A stretch of 64,000 nucleotides of DNA from Trichoplusia ni (taxonomy: Eukaryota; Arthropoda; Insecta; Lepidoptera; Noctuidae), in NCBI RefSeq assembly GCF_003590095.1, contig NC_039488.1, positions 11,718,001 to 11,782,000 of the forward strand. Direction: 5' to 3'. The translations under genes were made by a program, and so were the position numbers. Below the pieces are notes generated by a model. The model was not told the origin of the DNA. It searched no databases and was given only the letters and a program-made list of their open reading frames with translations. The number at the start of each line of letters is the position of its first letter. Within the stretch, counting starts at the first letter, position 1. Shown piece after piece: positions 36,640 through 50,010 of this stretch.

Positions 36640-36879
36640 TGATAATAAATAATAAATAAATGCGGACAACATCACATACATTGTTCTGTACCCAAAGTAA
36701 GTTGCTAAAGCACTTGTGTTGTGGAATTCAGATAAAACGAAGGTACCACAAACACCCAAACCCGAGACAATGTAGAAATGTGATTTTTTACATAGTCCTG
36801 ACCGGGGATCGAACCCAGGACCTCAGAGCTAGCGACACCTTGAAACCGGCTCGTATGCCACTCGACCACGGAGGTCGTC
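36640..36879 (-). mobile_element. tRNA-headed SINE, copy 1
   Basis: On the minus strand it starts GACCTCCGTGGTCGAGTGG (A-box region) and contains a B box GGTTCGATCCC about 50 nt later. It continues with a body holding ACATTGTCTCGGG and ends in a TTTATTTATT tail. Copy 2 at 57778-58009 is nearly identical by eye and in the same orientation. Confidence 0.8.
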
Positions 36880-37124
36880 AAATGATCTTTTTTTGCTCTG
36901 AATTAATCTGCCCGTAGTAAAGTTATCTATATTTTCTTTTCAAAGAAAATTTTCAATTAGCCTGAGCGATGCTTTGCTACTTTAGCGATAGCATTTTTCC
37001 AGACTTAAGTACTCCTATATTAGTTTTAAGTAATTAAAACGCAATGAGAAAGTAGATATAAGTAAAAAAATCACAGTAGCCAAAAGTGGCATATCCCTTT
37101 TTTATTGAAACCCACTTTATAACA

Positions 37125-37385
37125 CTACTAGCTCTTGCCCGCGACTTCGTCCCCGTGGGTAGAAGATATAAGTTATGATTTATACCTGCCCTGTTTTTTT
37201 TTTCACATTTTCCAGTGTATCTTCGCTCCTATTAGTCGCAGCGTGATGGTTTATAGCCTAAAGCCTTCCTCGATGAATGGTCTATTCAACACAAAAAAAC
37301 TTCAATTTGGACCAGTAGTTCCTGAGATTAGCGCGTTTAAACAAACAAACAAACAAACTCTTCAGCTTTATATATTAGTATAGAT
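37125..37385 (+). repeat. Interspersed repeat, GAGATTAGCGCGTT family
   Basis: It begins near CTAGCTCTTGCCCGCGACTTCGTC and ends with TTCCTGAGATTAGCGCGTT, an AAACAAACAAAC run and TATATTAGTATAGAT. These end blocks are typical of a widespread lepidopteran repeat of uncertain class. Confidence 0.7.
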
Positions 37386-39308
37386 TATTGTCTACAAATC
37401 AATCAAGCAACAATTTGCATTATTTGCCTTCATGGTCGTCCGCTGCCTACTCTTTCATTATTATACGATTTGTAAATACTGAGGTAAAGTTCAAGATTAG
37501 TATAGGTAATTGTCGTTAGGGATTAATTGCATTGATTACATAATTGTTGAAGCAAAGGTCGGGTATAGCGTGTTTACTTTCATAGAGAATAACTGCTCAG
37601 TGTCAGCCAATTTCCTTAATATACCATTTAAAGTTTTAATTAGTGTTAAATGAAACATCTTTCTTCTTTTTCCTTATTACTGCAACATGCATACCCAATG
37701 CCTGTTAAGAGTTCATTTACTCGAAACATAAAAAAAAAACTCCAAACTCAGTTTTTTACAACTATTTTTACAATTGCAGCTCAACATTCTTACCAAAATT
37801 TCTTGGTAGCGGCGAATTTTTTTGAACGAAAGCTCTGCAAAAACGTTAGCAGATTAAAGTGGCATGCATAATAATTTAGTTTCCTCTGCAATCCAGGGAA
37901 TAAAAGCATCATATTGAAGGAGTTGTTACAAGTATGAAAATAATCAAGATCCGATCTCTAAAGTCGACTACTTTCACACTAAGTAATAACATTACAAATG
38001 TTAAAGTACTATGTCTGTTAGACTTATATTAGGCAACAATAGCACCTAAACCACTCAAGCGAATTTAATGAAATTTTGTATATTGATAGCTTTGAATCCA
38101 AGACTACTTTTTACAGCCATAACCAACCTCCATGCTTGTAAAAGCTACTACATAAACAAGTAACCCTTCAAGTAATTTATTCGCCAAGTGTCTTGGGTGC
38201 ATTATCTTGCAGGCTGCTAGCAAACTTGAGATAGATAATCCTTGGAAGCCAGTTACGAGGCGAGGACTTAACGGCTCCTACCTTGGAAGCGAGATTAAGG
38301 TTGCACTGTATCCACGGTTATGTTATTGTTAAATGATGAACATGGATGTGTTTGAGTCAAGTTTGAATTGGTAACTAGAAGTTGGTAGTAAGTTTTAAGA
38401 CTAGATGGAGATTTAGACATAGTTTATGAGGGCTTATGTTTCTAGCGAAAGAAATTGGAAATTGAGGGTGGAGAAGGAAGGAAAAAAGCCGGATGGGAAA
38501 GGCCAATATTGTCCACATTGTTGATTTTTTATTTGTGCAACGTATACTACCAAGTTATAATATTATTCCAGATGAAGAGGTCCGGGAAATGTTAAGATGA
38601 TAGATCTACGACTCTCACTGAAGATAATTAATTGACAACTTTTTTTTACGTTTTACTTTTTATAATACTGCCATAACACTTAAGTTGAGTTATTCTGGTA
38701 ATGACGTAGAGTTGTCCGAAAAAATTTTGTTTCATATTAGTAACAAGAACGTCTTTCATTCGTAATCCATCCATTTCCTTATTGATATTTTAATGTGGGA
38801 AAATACCTTATCATCGACTATTAAACGATATCATTCCAAAGCTCTTACTAAGTCATCTGATACAGTTAAACAACTGTCATCGCCATGTACATAACCGTGG
38901 GATATTCACCATATTTAGCATCACCAAATATGGCTATGAAGTTATGTGGTAACGTATTCTAGTATTCCATCTGTATTTACCATTCCAATCACGAACGCAG
39001 TCCGTGTTGGACATCATTTAACGTCAATGTTTGTTCAAATGTTTGGGTAAATATTTGGCACCAGCCTACCAAACATCGTTATGTATTTGTATTTGTAACG
39101 AACGTGCAACCTGACTGTGTAACTCTTATAATTTGATTATAATTGGATTCCGAATCATTTGGGCCTTTTCAAAAGCTTAATAAAACAATGGGGACCCGTT
39201 CTATTTTGACGTTTTCAAAGGCAATGAAAACTGATTTTAGTTGATGTATGTTTATGTGGTTGGATTAGTCAATATGTCCTGTCCATTTACGTTGTTTTTA
39301 AGAGTTTT
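37386..39308. other. No gene seen
   Basis: No exon, RNA gene or repeat that I can support. The short frame at 37650-37871 has no domain feature. Confidence 0.4.
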
Positions 39309-39696
39309 TAACCGACTTCAAAAAAAGGAGGAGGTTCTCAATTCGACTGTTTTTTTTTTATGTTTGTTACCTCGTAACTTGCGATTGGGTGAACCGATTT
39401 TCATGATTCTTTTTTTATTTGAAAGCTTGTGCTTCCCGTGTGGTCCCATTATCACCATTTCAATATCTGATGATGGGATCTTGTAGAAATCGGGGGAACT
39501 CTTCAATAAATAACAGCAGATTAACCGCAATTGTTGCTATAGCATATCTAAGCATTGTTTACGCCATCACACAACATATTATCACGCCTGAACTCACTAC
39601 AAAGGTTATAAAAACTATTTCGAAAAAAAATAATGTTCAAGGGCACTTACAAAGATTACAAAAAACGCAATACTGAAACTAATTTGAAGTCGGTTT
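39309..39696. mobile_element. Terminal-inverted-repeat element, AACCGACTTCAAA family
   Basis: AACCGACTTCAAA at 39310-39322 is inverted at 39683-39695 (TTTGAAGTCGGTT). The interior begins GGAGGAGGTTCTCAATTCGACTG and includes GGGTGAACCGATTTTCATGATT, as in many moth copies. It is about 390 bp with no transposase frame, so it is non-autonomous. Diverged relatives lie at 54275-54420 and 58288-58400. Confidence 0.75.
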
Positions 39697-41054
39697 TTTT
39701 TTGTGAAAATTGTGTTTATTATTGACAATTATGAATACCCTGAAATTTCCAACTGTTGAGAAAAAAATGCTTACATTTTCCACTTGTCTCGTCCAAAAGT
39801 CGCTTATGAACAGCCAGATAGAGGATTTGAAAAGGGAAACTTTGTTTATATTCGCACAATATTAAAAGTCCATTTAATATCTGCATTCCGGCGATAAAAA
39901 AGCATTGCATCTTTTCTTCCGTTAAATAAAGTGGGTTATGACAATATTATATTCAGCCAATATTGTCCCATTGTGTGAGGAGGGCTCTCTGAACCTCCGT
40001 TCCGTATTGTTGGCGGCTCCAAGCCATTCTTTGTGGAAGGCGACGGGATTCCAACAAGTGACTTATTTAAAGAGTTGAATATTTTTATAATAAAAGTTTT
40101 GCGACGAAATTTTATGCTGAAATGGCCATTCTAAAGCTCTTTCTTTTGATAATCTCTTCCGCTTTTCGGGGACCAAAGAATTAAATTCAATATTTTCAAC
40201 GGTTTATTTTGAACTTTCGAAACTTAGTGGGTGAAAAATAATATTGAGCCGCCTTAAATACACGTGGAAAATGACGAAATTTTACGTATTATTAATTTAA
40301 CATTTGAGTTCATTGAACTTCACCGTTTGCCATTTTAACACTATCTTGGCTGTTGGCACATGTCTACATAGCCGTCAAAATATTTCCGTTCGTGCGTACT
40401 AGGGGTGGAGACAAAACATTCTTGTGGAACAATAGCGGCAGGTATCAAACACGCGGCGTGACAGTGGACGTGTGCATCTTATGTAAGGCTACAACTAAGG
40501 GCTTACGCACATAAAGGAAAGAAAGAGGGTTTAAATCAATGTAATTTAAACTTACTGGGATTGACATAGGGTATTTATTCCAATGTCTATTGATAGAGCT
40601 ACATTTCAGGTGAGATAGTCAAAAATTTGTTCACTGTCCATTGGAATAGCAAGCTTATTTTTATTACTTAGAGATGAAATTTCTTTAAAACGTATTCTGT
40701 CGGTTCTCACCGGTTTGTTAGTATATGCTAGCCCTTAGTCCACTGACACGAGTCGTGTCCCTTTGTGTGAAGAACAAACGGGTTATCATTGTGTCGTGGC
40801 TTTTTGTTGAGTTAATATCACGATTATTAACACCTAACTAGACTCGTGGTAACGACTGTGTTAACAAGACTTTATGGAGGGGGAACAAATACCTATAATG
40901 TTACATTTAAAAGTTTATTTAAGTATAAAATTATCTATATTACTTTTTAAGTTTAGTGTTGACTGCCAATATGAACCAGTTTTCCTATCGCGGGTCTGTC
41001 TGGTTGAGTCTTCTTATGAAATAAGCAACAGCCCTGTATGTGTTTACTTTTACT
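39697..41054. other. No gene seen
   Basis: AT-rich sequence without a supportable feature. Confidence 0.4.
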
Positions 41055-41835
41055 AGTGGTCGCCCAGTGGTCGAAATTCGACCATATAATAAATTTAAAT
41101 TGTAAGTGACTTAATATACATTATTAAAATATAATATTCAAACATTATTAAGGTTCTACTGTCGAAAACTAAACTACTATAACCACAGATTTGACCAAGA
41201 CTGCTATTTGCCAATTTCTTTTTTGAACAAATTATATGAAATTAAAAGAAAATAAAACAAAGTATCTATTTAAAAAAGTGTTTACAAAACTACAGGAAAC
41301 AAACTTTTCAACTATGTTTATAATAGACAAAAGAAACAATTTGACCACAGACTCCACAGAGTATGTATGCGTGTGTCAAATGCATGCTGGTTAGTATAAT
41401 GTTTTATTAACTGATTTAATGTACTTTTTATGCATTATTATTAAAATCTTTTTTTATATTAAATGAGGCAAATAAAACTTTTTTTTGAGTACTCTATGCC
41501 TATGCACAAAATGAAAATCAAAAGAAACCATTTGACCACAGAGTATGTATAGGCAAATATATATATTTTTGATATGTCAATGTCAGTACTCTATGTCTAC
41601 GGACAAAATTAAAAACAAAAGAAACATGTGTGTGTGAAATGCATGGTAGTGTGGGTAATGTTTTATTTATTGATTTAATGTACTTTATAAGCATTATTAT
41701 TGAAAAATATTAGCGTTCTGCACTTCTCCTGCACATAAACTATAAGTGTGCCAAATTTAATGCTCCTGCGTCCGCGCAATTTTTGTAAAAAGGGGTACAA
41801 AGTTTTGGCATCACGTATTAATATATAGATGTTGT
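41055..41835. repeat. Repeat region with internal duplications
   Basis: The block starts GTGGTCGCCCAGTGGTCG and ends near TATTAATATATAGATG. Inside, a segment at about 41360-41450 recurs at about 41622-41711 (shared AAATGCATG, AATGTTTTATT and TGATTTAATGTACTTT). TTTGACCACAGA and AGTACTCTATG also occur twice each. The ends recall a known moth repeat, but the class is unknown. Confidence 0.5.
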
Positions 41836-44800
41836 GTTATTTCTTACTGTATAGTCAGTTTATAAACTTAAATAAATAATAGAATAAGTACATGTGTGTA
41901 TATGTTACATGTAAATAGTTAAATACCAAAAAATACAATAATATATTAACGGTAAAAGACCGAATGACACTAAAACGGGAAATATCCTTTATTATCGCCT
42001 TAAAATCAATAAAACAAATTTATTTTAATATGCAAACAAATAAAAAAATATTTTTGAACTATTACTTATTAGCTTTCTAATTAGCTAAACTGAATGTTCC
42101 ATAACAATTTCTCGTAACTACAAATGAAACATAATTAACACAAACAAACATACAGAGTTCCCTATAATAGTTTATTAACGGGAATTAATTAATACCTAGT
42201 ACAATATCGGGTAATAGGAACCGATATGGTATCTGAAAGTACTTGCCGCTGTCATCGTGTTTATTACGAAACTGTTGATAGGAGAAATTATTGGTAACAT
42301 AATATGTAACACTTCGATAAATATGAAATATACTCACTCAATATCGCACTGAGAATTTATTAGCAGGAATACCCGGTAAATGTTTTCTTTCTGGGAAAAT
42401 CCTGGTAAACATCAGCCGTTTTGGGGAGCTTTCTTGCATGCCTCACTTAGCAGGCTTACTAGTGATTTACCCTTAACTATTAATTACCGAAGGATTTCGA
42501 GAGGTCCTCGTGTGCAGACCTCTTTTATGAGTTAAAGGAGAGACGACTATTTTTTTATGTATCCTCCCATCGATTTAAAGCCCCACGCAAGCTGGTTTTG
42601 GGCAACTCATTTTTGTCTCTTGATTTGATTGAGAGTAATTCCTTTTCCATGATTGGAAACAGTGCGCTTGCTGTCTGTATCAACACAGACAAGTCTATTC
42701 AGCCTGAATCCCATGAAAACCAGCTTGAATCTAAATGGCGTCGTATTTTCTGATAACAATTAGTAAAAGTATTAAACTGTCGGTGTGTTATTAAAGTACC
42801 GTCAATGACCAAACATGACACAGACACTGGAAAAATTACCCTGAATTAATATAAATGTGTTTCTACGAAAAGCTAATGGAATTAATAACGGTATTACATA
42901 ATTACAGGTAATGTCGATAATAACTTAATTGTACTTAGGGCAGTAATATATGTATATTATACCTAGCATGTTTATCTGATAGCCCATACTTTTGACACAA
43001 TTCGATATTCTATGTGTTTCGAAGAAGCTTGGTTAAATTTTGAAAACCGATCCCGTCGCTCTCGACATGGAAAATTAAAAAAAAATTATTCATGATGTCA
43101 GTCATCCATTCATATTTAGTATCTTGCAGCCGGTTTGATTATGCCTTGGACTATTAATACCAATTTATTTCAAACATTTACCAACCATTCAATCTTCTCA
43201 CGTCAGCCTCCCCTTACTCGTGACATTTTGAAGGCATTAAAAACTATTTAAATAGCTTGAATGTGTAGAAGTGACAAGTCCCGTGACCTGTAGAAAGAAG
43301 TGTAATTTTTATAATGAAGTATCTGTAACACTTTTAGAAAACGTCTTATGTGTACGGGGGCTGAACTCGCCATCAACTTTATGCAAGGGGTCTATTACCT
43401 AACCTCAGTAGGCCACAAACAAGCAAGCTATATTAGATAGCGTGCAAGTATTCAAAAACCAATTTTAACAATTTTTACTCCATTTCAAGGTCGTGTTAAT
43501 AACGCCGGTTTACATTTCACGCAACACTGTAAAAGCAACAAAAATAAATGTAGCGTGTAATGATTTGAACGTGGTGTTGTAATCGAGTGGGCGTCATTCC
43601 TAATTCGATGCAGATTTTAGGTTTGAATCAACTCCGTAACTTTATGTGATAACTTTAAGGCAATGTAGTTAGGAAAGTGGGTGTGTTTTTTTCGAAGTGT
43701 TTTGACTTAATAAAGTTGAAAATTTTGATTAGGTTTAACTGATGAGAACCTGGTGGAGTTTATTTCGGACGAGTGGTCTAACCTTTAGCTATTTTAGACT
43801 AGATGTTGGTCCCATTCTCATTCCTCACATTCTTCATAGTAATTATCTACCTCAAATACAAATAGTTTAAAACTTTTCTTAATTCTTACTATTATTCAAG
43901 ACCTACGCCGACCTACCCATCCTACGCTGGCGGTACCCATTCGTTGTGATGACCAAGCAACACCAATCGCAATAAACCTGATAAATTGCGGTTCTAATTT
44001 ACACAATAACTACTTTACACCCACCGGGGACAGGCCTTGGCTGTATTTCTTTACTGTATAGGATTAAAAGCTTAGCAACCTTACCGCCTTAGATTTATAT
44101 TGCTCTTTGAGTCTACGTTTGTCCTTGCGAGAGTTTCTATTAATTATCCTTTTCTGTTTTATTTAGATATATGTACCTTTATTCATTGTAGTATTCAGTA
44201 TATACAAATTTAATGCTTGATTTTTGGGTACTTATCATACAAATTACCTAAGTGCAAAAAGCATCGGGCATCAGTTTATGAACTAACTAGGCATTATACC
44301 TGTTAACATTTTCACATCTACAATCTACACATAGTTCCCATTGTAAGCCCGTAAAATCTCAACACCTCTATCTTTTGGTACAATGTAACTGTATAATGTA
44401 CGTGCGTAGTAAATAGCTGTTATTTCACACCCACGCCGCTATTAAATCACATGAATTTTACGACTACTTGTAAACTGACTGTGGTAACGAAGCTTGCTTG
44501 TGTGGCAAGAGGAACTCACAGATTAGATGTCCTACTTACACAGGGCTGGCAGATGTGATGTGGCGTTGTGGGGAAAAGTTACATTAGCGAACATTGTGAT
44601 GTAAAGACAATTGAGAAAACTGGGGGATTGAAAGTAAATGACACAGCGAATTCAATTCAATGATTTCTTTAAATAAAGCACCCTAATTTGTCTACTCTTC
44701 ACCGCTTTCTAAGTGATCTGGGTGTGAAGAAGAAACAGCGTAACAAACTCTACAGCTCAGCACAAAGTAGTTTCAAAAATAAGACTCTAATCTCCGCCTG

Positions 44801-45716
44801 AAATTAAAATAAAACGGAACTGAAATTAAATTAAATAATGAGAATTTATTTAATAACTTTTAGTTACAATTTGGTTGCACGTATCAATAAAAGTAGCTAA
44901 GTTACTTAGGCGGAATATCTAAAACCTTAAAAAAATCTAACTATAAGAATCTAACTATAAGTCTTATGTGTGTATTACATTATGATATCTATCTAGAAAC
45001 AATTACTTTATAAAAGAAAAAACTGTGCAATAGGAAAACATTTATCATATGCAACGTTGCGTATAATAACCGTCGAATTAAACAACCAGATGTCATAATC
45101 CGTTGCAGACATTGCGTATGTGAGATCTATTTATCTCTCTTAATTTTCACAGCCCATAAGCACTCAACAGTACCTACTTCAGAAAATCTCGTTGACCGAA
45201 AACACTGAGCTAGAATACTGGACTGTATTATTTTCGTCCGGAATGCGTTTTAGTAAACCGCTTATGAAACAGATCTACTCAACATTCCTGGGAGCAATTA
45301 CCATTATGCTCCAGTATAATAATGTGTGTATTATCTTCCTTTTTGATGACTTCCTGTCCTCCAATCGATGGATAAAGTAAACCTTAGTTCCGCTTCAAAA
45401 GAAATATCATGTTTGTCTGAAACTTAACCTACATCATCAAAGAAAGCAAGAGTCCTTTTTTTCTATTTCGGACATGCTACTGCCAGAATAACCAAACAAC
45501 AAACACTCCCGTTACAATCCAATTCCGAAGTCATCAAATTACACATCCTCTTCCTCGTATTGAGCATTTTCTCAACGTATCCAAACCAAACAGTTCGCAT
45601 TTACTTTTACACCCAAACATCCTGAATGATGGACTCGTTAGCGTGATTAAGCATCACACGTTTTCCCGTTTGATACCTAGTGATGTTGATGTCGCAAGCC
45701 TATCCTACCATCACCT
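41836..45716. other. No gene seen
   Basis: I find no supportable gene in these 3.9 kb. A decayed SINE-like trace may lie at about 43345-43430, and a 14-bp tandem duplication (AATCTAACTATAAG) is at about 44935-44962. Confidence 0.4.
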
Positions 45717-45809
45717 CTTGAAGTAAAATTATTGAAATTGTCGGAGCGTGACAGCAATACATCTTGTGTAGAGCCACGTCTCTTTTCCACATTGCAATAT
45801 TACTTTAGG
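45717..45809. mobile_element. About 93-bp MITE, copy 1 of 3
   Basis: The ends CTTGAAGTAAAATTATTG and CAATATTACTTTAGG are imperfect inverted repeats. The interior has GGAGCGTGACAGC and TGTGTAGAGCCACGTCTC, shared with the copies at 47365-47461 and 53361-53460. Confidence 0.7.
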
Positions 45810-47364
45810 ATGTGTTGGTAGGACTCTGAAACGAGAACCGAACTCGACCGTATTTCGAAACAACGCGTTCGCTCCATCTGGCCCAATTTGAACGCATCAG
45901 TTAACCGATGGATTAACCACGTCACTCTATCTATTTGCATCTCGGTATAAACATTGTGAAACGGACTGGTCCTGTTCGTTTGATGAAAATAACGTGGTTT
46001 TGATTTGGGTTGCGTGATTTCTCGATGTAGGTTTGTAGGTGATTGATGCATAAGAGAAAAGATTTAACATGAGATATGAATAAAAAGCCCATAATTGTAA
46101 TCTAAAAAGAAAAATTATACTCAATTCAATTAAATTATCCCGTTTTAGTTTCCACAACAAGATTCGATTTCGTGTTTCGTGGTCTATTTATTTTCAGAAA
46201 TTGCCCAAAACATAATGTATAATTCAACGCGAGAGGCAGTAAGTAGTACTCGTAGGACTGACGAAGGTCCGACCCTTTATCCGACATATTCAAAAATACA
46301 AATGCCATTTGAACGTATTTTTTCCTTGTTTGAATATGTAACGACCCGTTGTGGACGTTGATAATGGAATGCAAGTACGCGACGTATGTTACGTTCGACC
46401 ATTTTATGATCCTGTTCACTTTCGATATTTACGTTTTGACTTTTTTTGGATTTCTTGGAGTACTGTTTTCAGAACTCAGTCTACTCAAACCAACTTTAAA
46501 TATGTGTTTTTTATAAGTAAAAGCGTTAAAATTAATAAATAAGATGATTTTACATATACAAGGTTTTCGTATAACAAAAATCTCGGGTAAAAATCTATAC
46601 CTACATATAGCTGTACGGAACTTTTCTTAAAATCAAGTACAATTTGCTATCTCCAGTTACTATATTATACCAGCTTTCAGTAAGACCACTTTATACCTTT
46701 TTTTTTTAAACTAATTTGTAATGTAACTCGCCTCGGTGCCCTGCGATCGTACATTAAGGCTTAATCAGCTCGGCTCCCGTTTCTGAAGCCATTCTTTGTA
46801 TAGAACTGCTTCATAAGCTTTTGTTACTTAAGTTACATAGACGGTGTGCTTTACGGTTTAAAATGTGGGTGGACAAATAAACGGTGGTGTTTAAACTTCG
46901 GTTAGGTAAGCATTGCGTTCGCGGTTTGCTTGTCATTGGATTAAAGTAACGAAGCTGTTAAGTTATCTGTCGTACTCAGGACGAGGACAGAACTTCGTCC
47001 TATATTTTGTTGATTGTCTTTGATGAACCTAAAATTCCATCTAGGTAAAGTCTAGGTACAAAAGATCCATGGGTCAAAGTTCTGTAGTTCCATGAATGTA
47101 CTATACAGTAACTTAAAACTTATTTATATACGAAATGTACTAAAATACCATTCATTTTGTCTTGGACTTCGTAGTAGAATCGCGTGACACACAAAAGTAA
47201 ATACTTGACATATCAAACGTTGTGTTTACAAACAGTGGTTTACACTGTTTAACACTAAAACGACGTAAAATAATAAATATACACGTGTAAATATTTGTAC
47301 ATACTACTTTTTTATTTATATAACGAAAGTTCAATAAGACTTAGCTCAGAATCTACTATCACGT
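45810..47364. other. No gene seen
   Basis: Several short overlapping frames occur at 45800-46542 on both strands. None has a domain or splice support. Confidence 0.4.
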
Positions 47365-47461
47365 CTTAAAGTAATATTATTGTGGTTGTGGAATCGTGAC
47401 AGCGCTATACACGGTGTAGAGCGTCATCTCTCTTCCACACCCGCATTAATATTACTGTAAG
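47365..47461. mobile_element. About 97-bp MITE, copy 2 of 3
   Basis: The ends CTTAAAGTAATATTA (47365) and TAATATTACTGTAAG (to 47461) are inverted repeats with one mismatch. The centre reads GGAATCGTGACAGCGCTATAC...TGTAGAGCGTCATCTCTCTTCC, itself partly self-complementary. Confidence 0.8.
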
Positions 47462-47808
47462 CCCTGGAGGTAGAAAATACGTTTGTTATTGTTAACGAGT
47501 TTGTGACGTCACGCATGTCTTTCTGCGCATAAACCTATTCGGATTTTTTTTTATTAGAACGGTTTTAAGCCGATGTGAAAAAATCTTGCTTGCTTCTGTA
47601 GTTCAGTGGTCATCCAAGACGAAAATGCTTTGCAACGTAACACAGCACGATGACGTAGGATCTATTATTGATTGTAATACAAAACACTATTTTGAAGCTT
47701 GCGTCTCAACGTATTTAATATGAATCGATGACCCGCGTTAGAGTTCCGATAATACGCCGCGTGCTTTGTGCGTGCCTGCATACGCAGGAATATATCGGTT
47801 GAGACATT

Positions 47809-47942
47809 ATCATCCTAGCGTTTCCCAACTATGTTGGGGTGTCGGCTTTCAGCCCAAGCGGATGCAGCTCCTTACCAGCGTTTTACAAGGACCGACTGTC
47901 TATCTGACCTCCTCAACCCAGTTATCAGGGCATTGCAACAAT
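47809..47942 (-). mobile_element. Truncated copy of the 6560-6929 SINE-like element
   Basis: It shares TTTCCCAACTATGTTGGGG, CGACTGTCTATCTGACCTCC and AACCCAGTTA with the 6560 copy and stops after about 130 bp. The TCATC-type end is at the left, so the orientation is the same. Confidence 0.7.
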
Positions 47943-48554
47943 ATGTATTGTTAAGATGTATATTCTAAGCTAGAGCATGACTTAGGCATATATACACCCC
48001 TCCTAAACCTGTCTTAGTTATACTACTAAGTGACGACTCACAATGAGTTTCAGTTTAAAGTAAATGGATTAACGAAGTTCAAAAAACCTCAAAAGACAAA
48101 GTTCAATGCACAGACTTACATCTGTCATCATCACTTGTAATTATTCGCAACAATTAATACGATTCGCGTTATAATCCTCATGATAAGATCAGTTTCGTAT
48201 CAATAATTATAATTACGGAACATTGTTCGTTTTAACTTGTTTTTTTACAAGTCAATGTACCATCTGCTATTGTTTTTCTGAGAATAGATTACCATGCCTG
48301 ATAAAAGTACAACGGATAGGAATTGTTTCCTATTTTATTTGGATTAATCGTGGAATTTTATAATTATGTGTTTTGAATCACCTGATGTAGTTTTAAGTAA
48401 TTAATGTTATGTGCGTTCATTTCTTTTGCGGCAAATTGTAGAGCCATTTTTATGGTTGCTGATGCCTTATCTTCTGAGTTAAGTTTCTATATCTAGCAGG
48501 TAGGTTAGCCTATAATTTAATCGGTCATTACGCTTCTTATAATCGTCTCCCGTA

Positions 48555-48672
48555 GTAAGGATACTTGCGTCGCAGGGAGTTTCACAAACATTCAAATGAC
48601 ATGCACAAAGATAACTAAACTCAATACAACCATTCATTGATCTTATAATTGCTTCTCTCGGGGATCAAATCG
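48555..48672 (-). mobile_element. Decayed tRNA-derived SINE
   Basis: The blocks TTTCACAAACATTCAAATGACATGC and CTCGGGGATCAAATCGC (cores only) correspond to the body and the B-box end of the family at 11355-11487. It is strongly diverged. Confidence 0.55.
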
Positions 48673-49049
48673 CATTTTCCATTAATCCAAAATCCTTCCG
48701 TCCGTGTTTTTGCATGTGCTTGTTTTGTCATTGTTTATTACACAGACACATTTATGTACATATGTGTGCGTGTGTGCAAGAATTAATACGACGCCATGTC
48801 GTCTCGTTTGTATGGCCTGGGTTATCTGATAAGCACCGGCTTATCTTATCGTGCACAGCGAGTGTTGTGATACGATGAAATGTAAACACAGCTCTTGTGT
48901 GTTAATTGTTGGTTTTATACACAAAGGACTATTAATGTGACGGGATAACGTTCTGATTAGCTAGTTGCGTATTTTTAATTTGTTAAAAAAATATTAAAGA
49001 ACGATTGTATATGACAAAGGAAGTAGATCAGTCCGATTTCTGTTGGGCT

Positions 49050-49290
49050 ATATGGGTTCTCATCATCTTCTTTGTGAACCTAACCCTAGTCTGGGCATAG
49101 GCCTTCATTTATTAATGTTGTTTTCCGCTGCCTCGACCTTTTTGTATCCATACTATATGATACTATTAGGTGTCTTCCACTTCTGAGCGGAAAGAAGAGA
49201 CAGATTTCTTCTAAGTAGAACCCACCCACATTCCCCCTCTACCCTTCGTTTCCCGGGGCTACGGTGACCCTGTCGACAATCCTGCTGCAA
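49050..49290. repeat. LINE tail-like fragment
   Basis: CTGGGCATAGGCCTTC follows TCATCATCTTC, as in the minus-oriented LINE end at 5674-5800. Further on, AACCCACCCACATTCC resembles the block at 4505-4520. It is diverged, probably more than one fragment. Confidence 0.45.
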
Positions 49291-49881
49291 TGGCAATAAA
49301 TAAATTACCTTAAAATATAGTTTTCAACATAGAATAAGATGGGATTCCATCCCCTGTTGCAGTCACGCCCACCTGCACATCAATCAACTAATCGGTTTAG
49401 TGGTCGCGAAGCAATTAATTGATTGAGATGGGAATTAGAATTAGTCTAGAGATATTCGCAACAAATAGATTGTGTTGCGTAACTATTATCGGTCGAGTAA
49501 AGGAGATAATGCTAGCCTCCTATGGTTGTAGATTTTAGGTTTTAATGTCGCTTGCTACATGTCGCTAAACTTGTTAAAACAATTGTTATATACCGAGATT
49601 GGAGATTAAATAAGCTTTTTGTAGGATGGATTTTATATGTTAGCCTGGCAAACCGCTCGCCTGGCAAACCTTTTTAGGGTTGCGTTCGCAAATAGTAAGG
49701 ATAATATCCTATTACTACGGTTCTGCAGTCTCTTCTTCCATCTGTAACTAGGCCGTATCTCGTGAAGTGTGATTGCGTATTTAATACTTTACCTGAGTTT
49801 ACCTTAATGATTTTATACTTTAAACGAATTTCTTCTTCGTCAAATAGAAGACACCGCTCATAACTGCAATCTTTGAATCCT

Positions 49882-50010
49882 TAGGTCGCAGATATTGCAC
49901 AAACATGCAAATCATTTGCACAAACATAGCACGAGAACAAGACGTCCTCTGGGTAATTAGCTGATATTATGCATCGGCCATTACCGGTCACGCACCCACG
50001 CTGTACCCGA
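49882..50010 (-). mobile_element. Decayed tRNA-derived SINE
   Basis: GCACAAACATGCAAATCATTTGCAC and the trailing region recall the body of the family at 11355-11487, but the tRNA head is barely recognisable. Confidence 0.4.
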
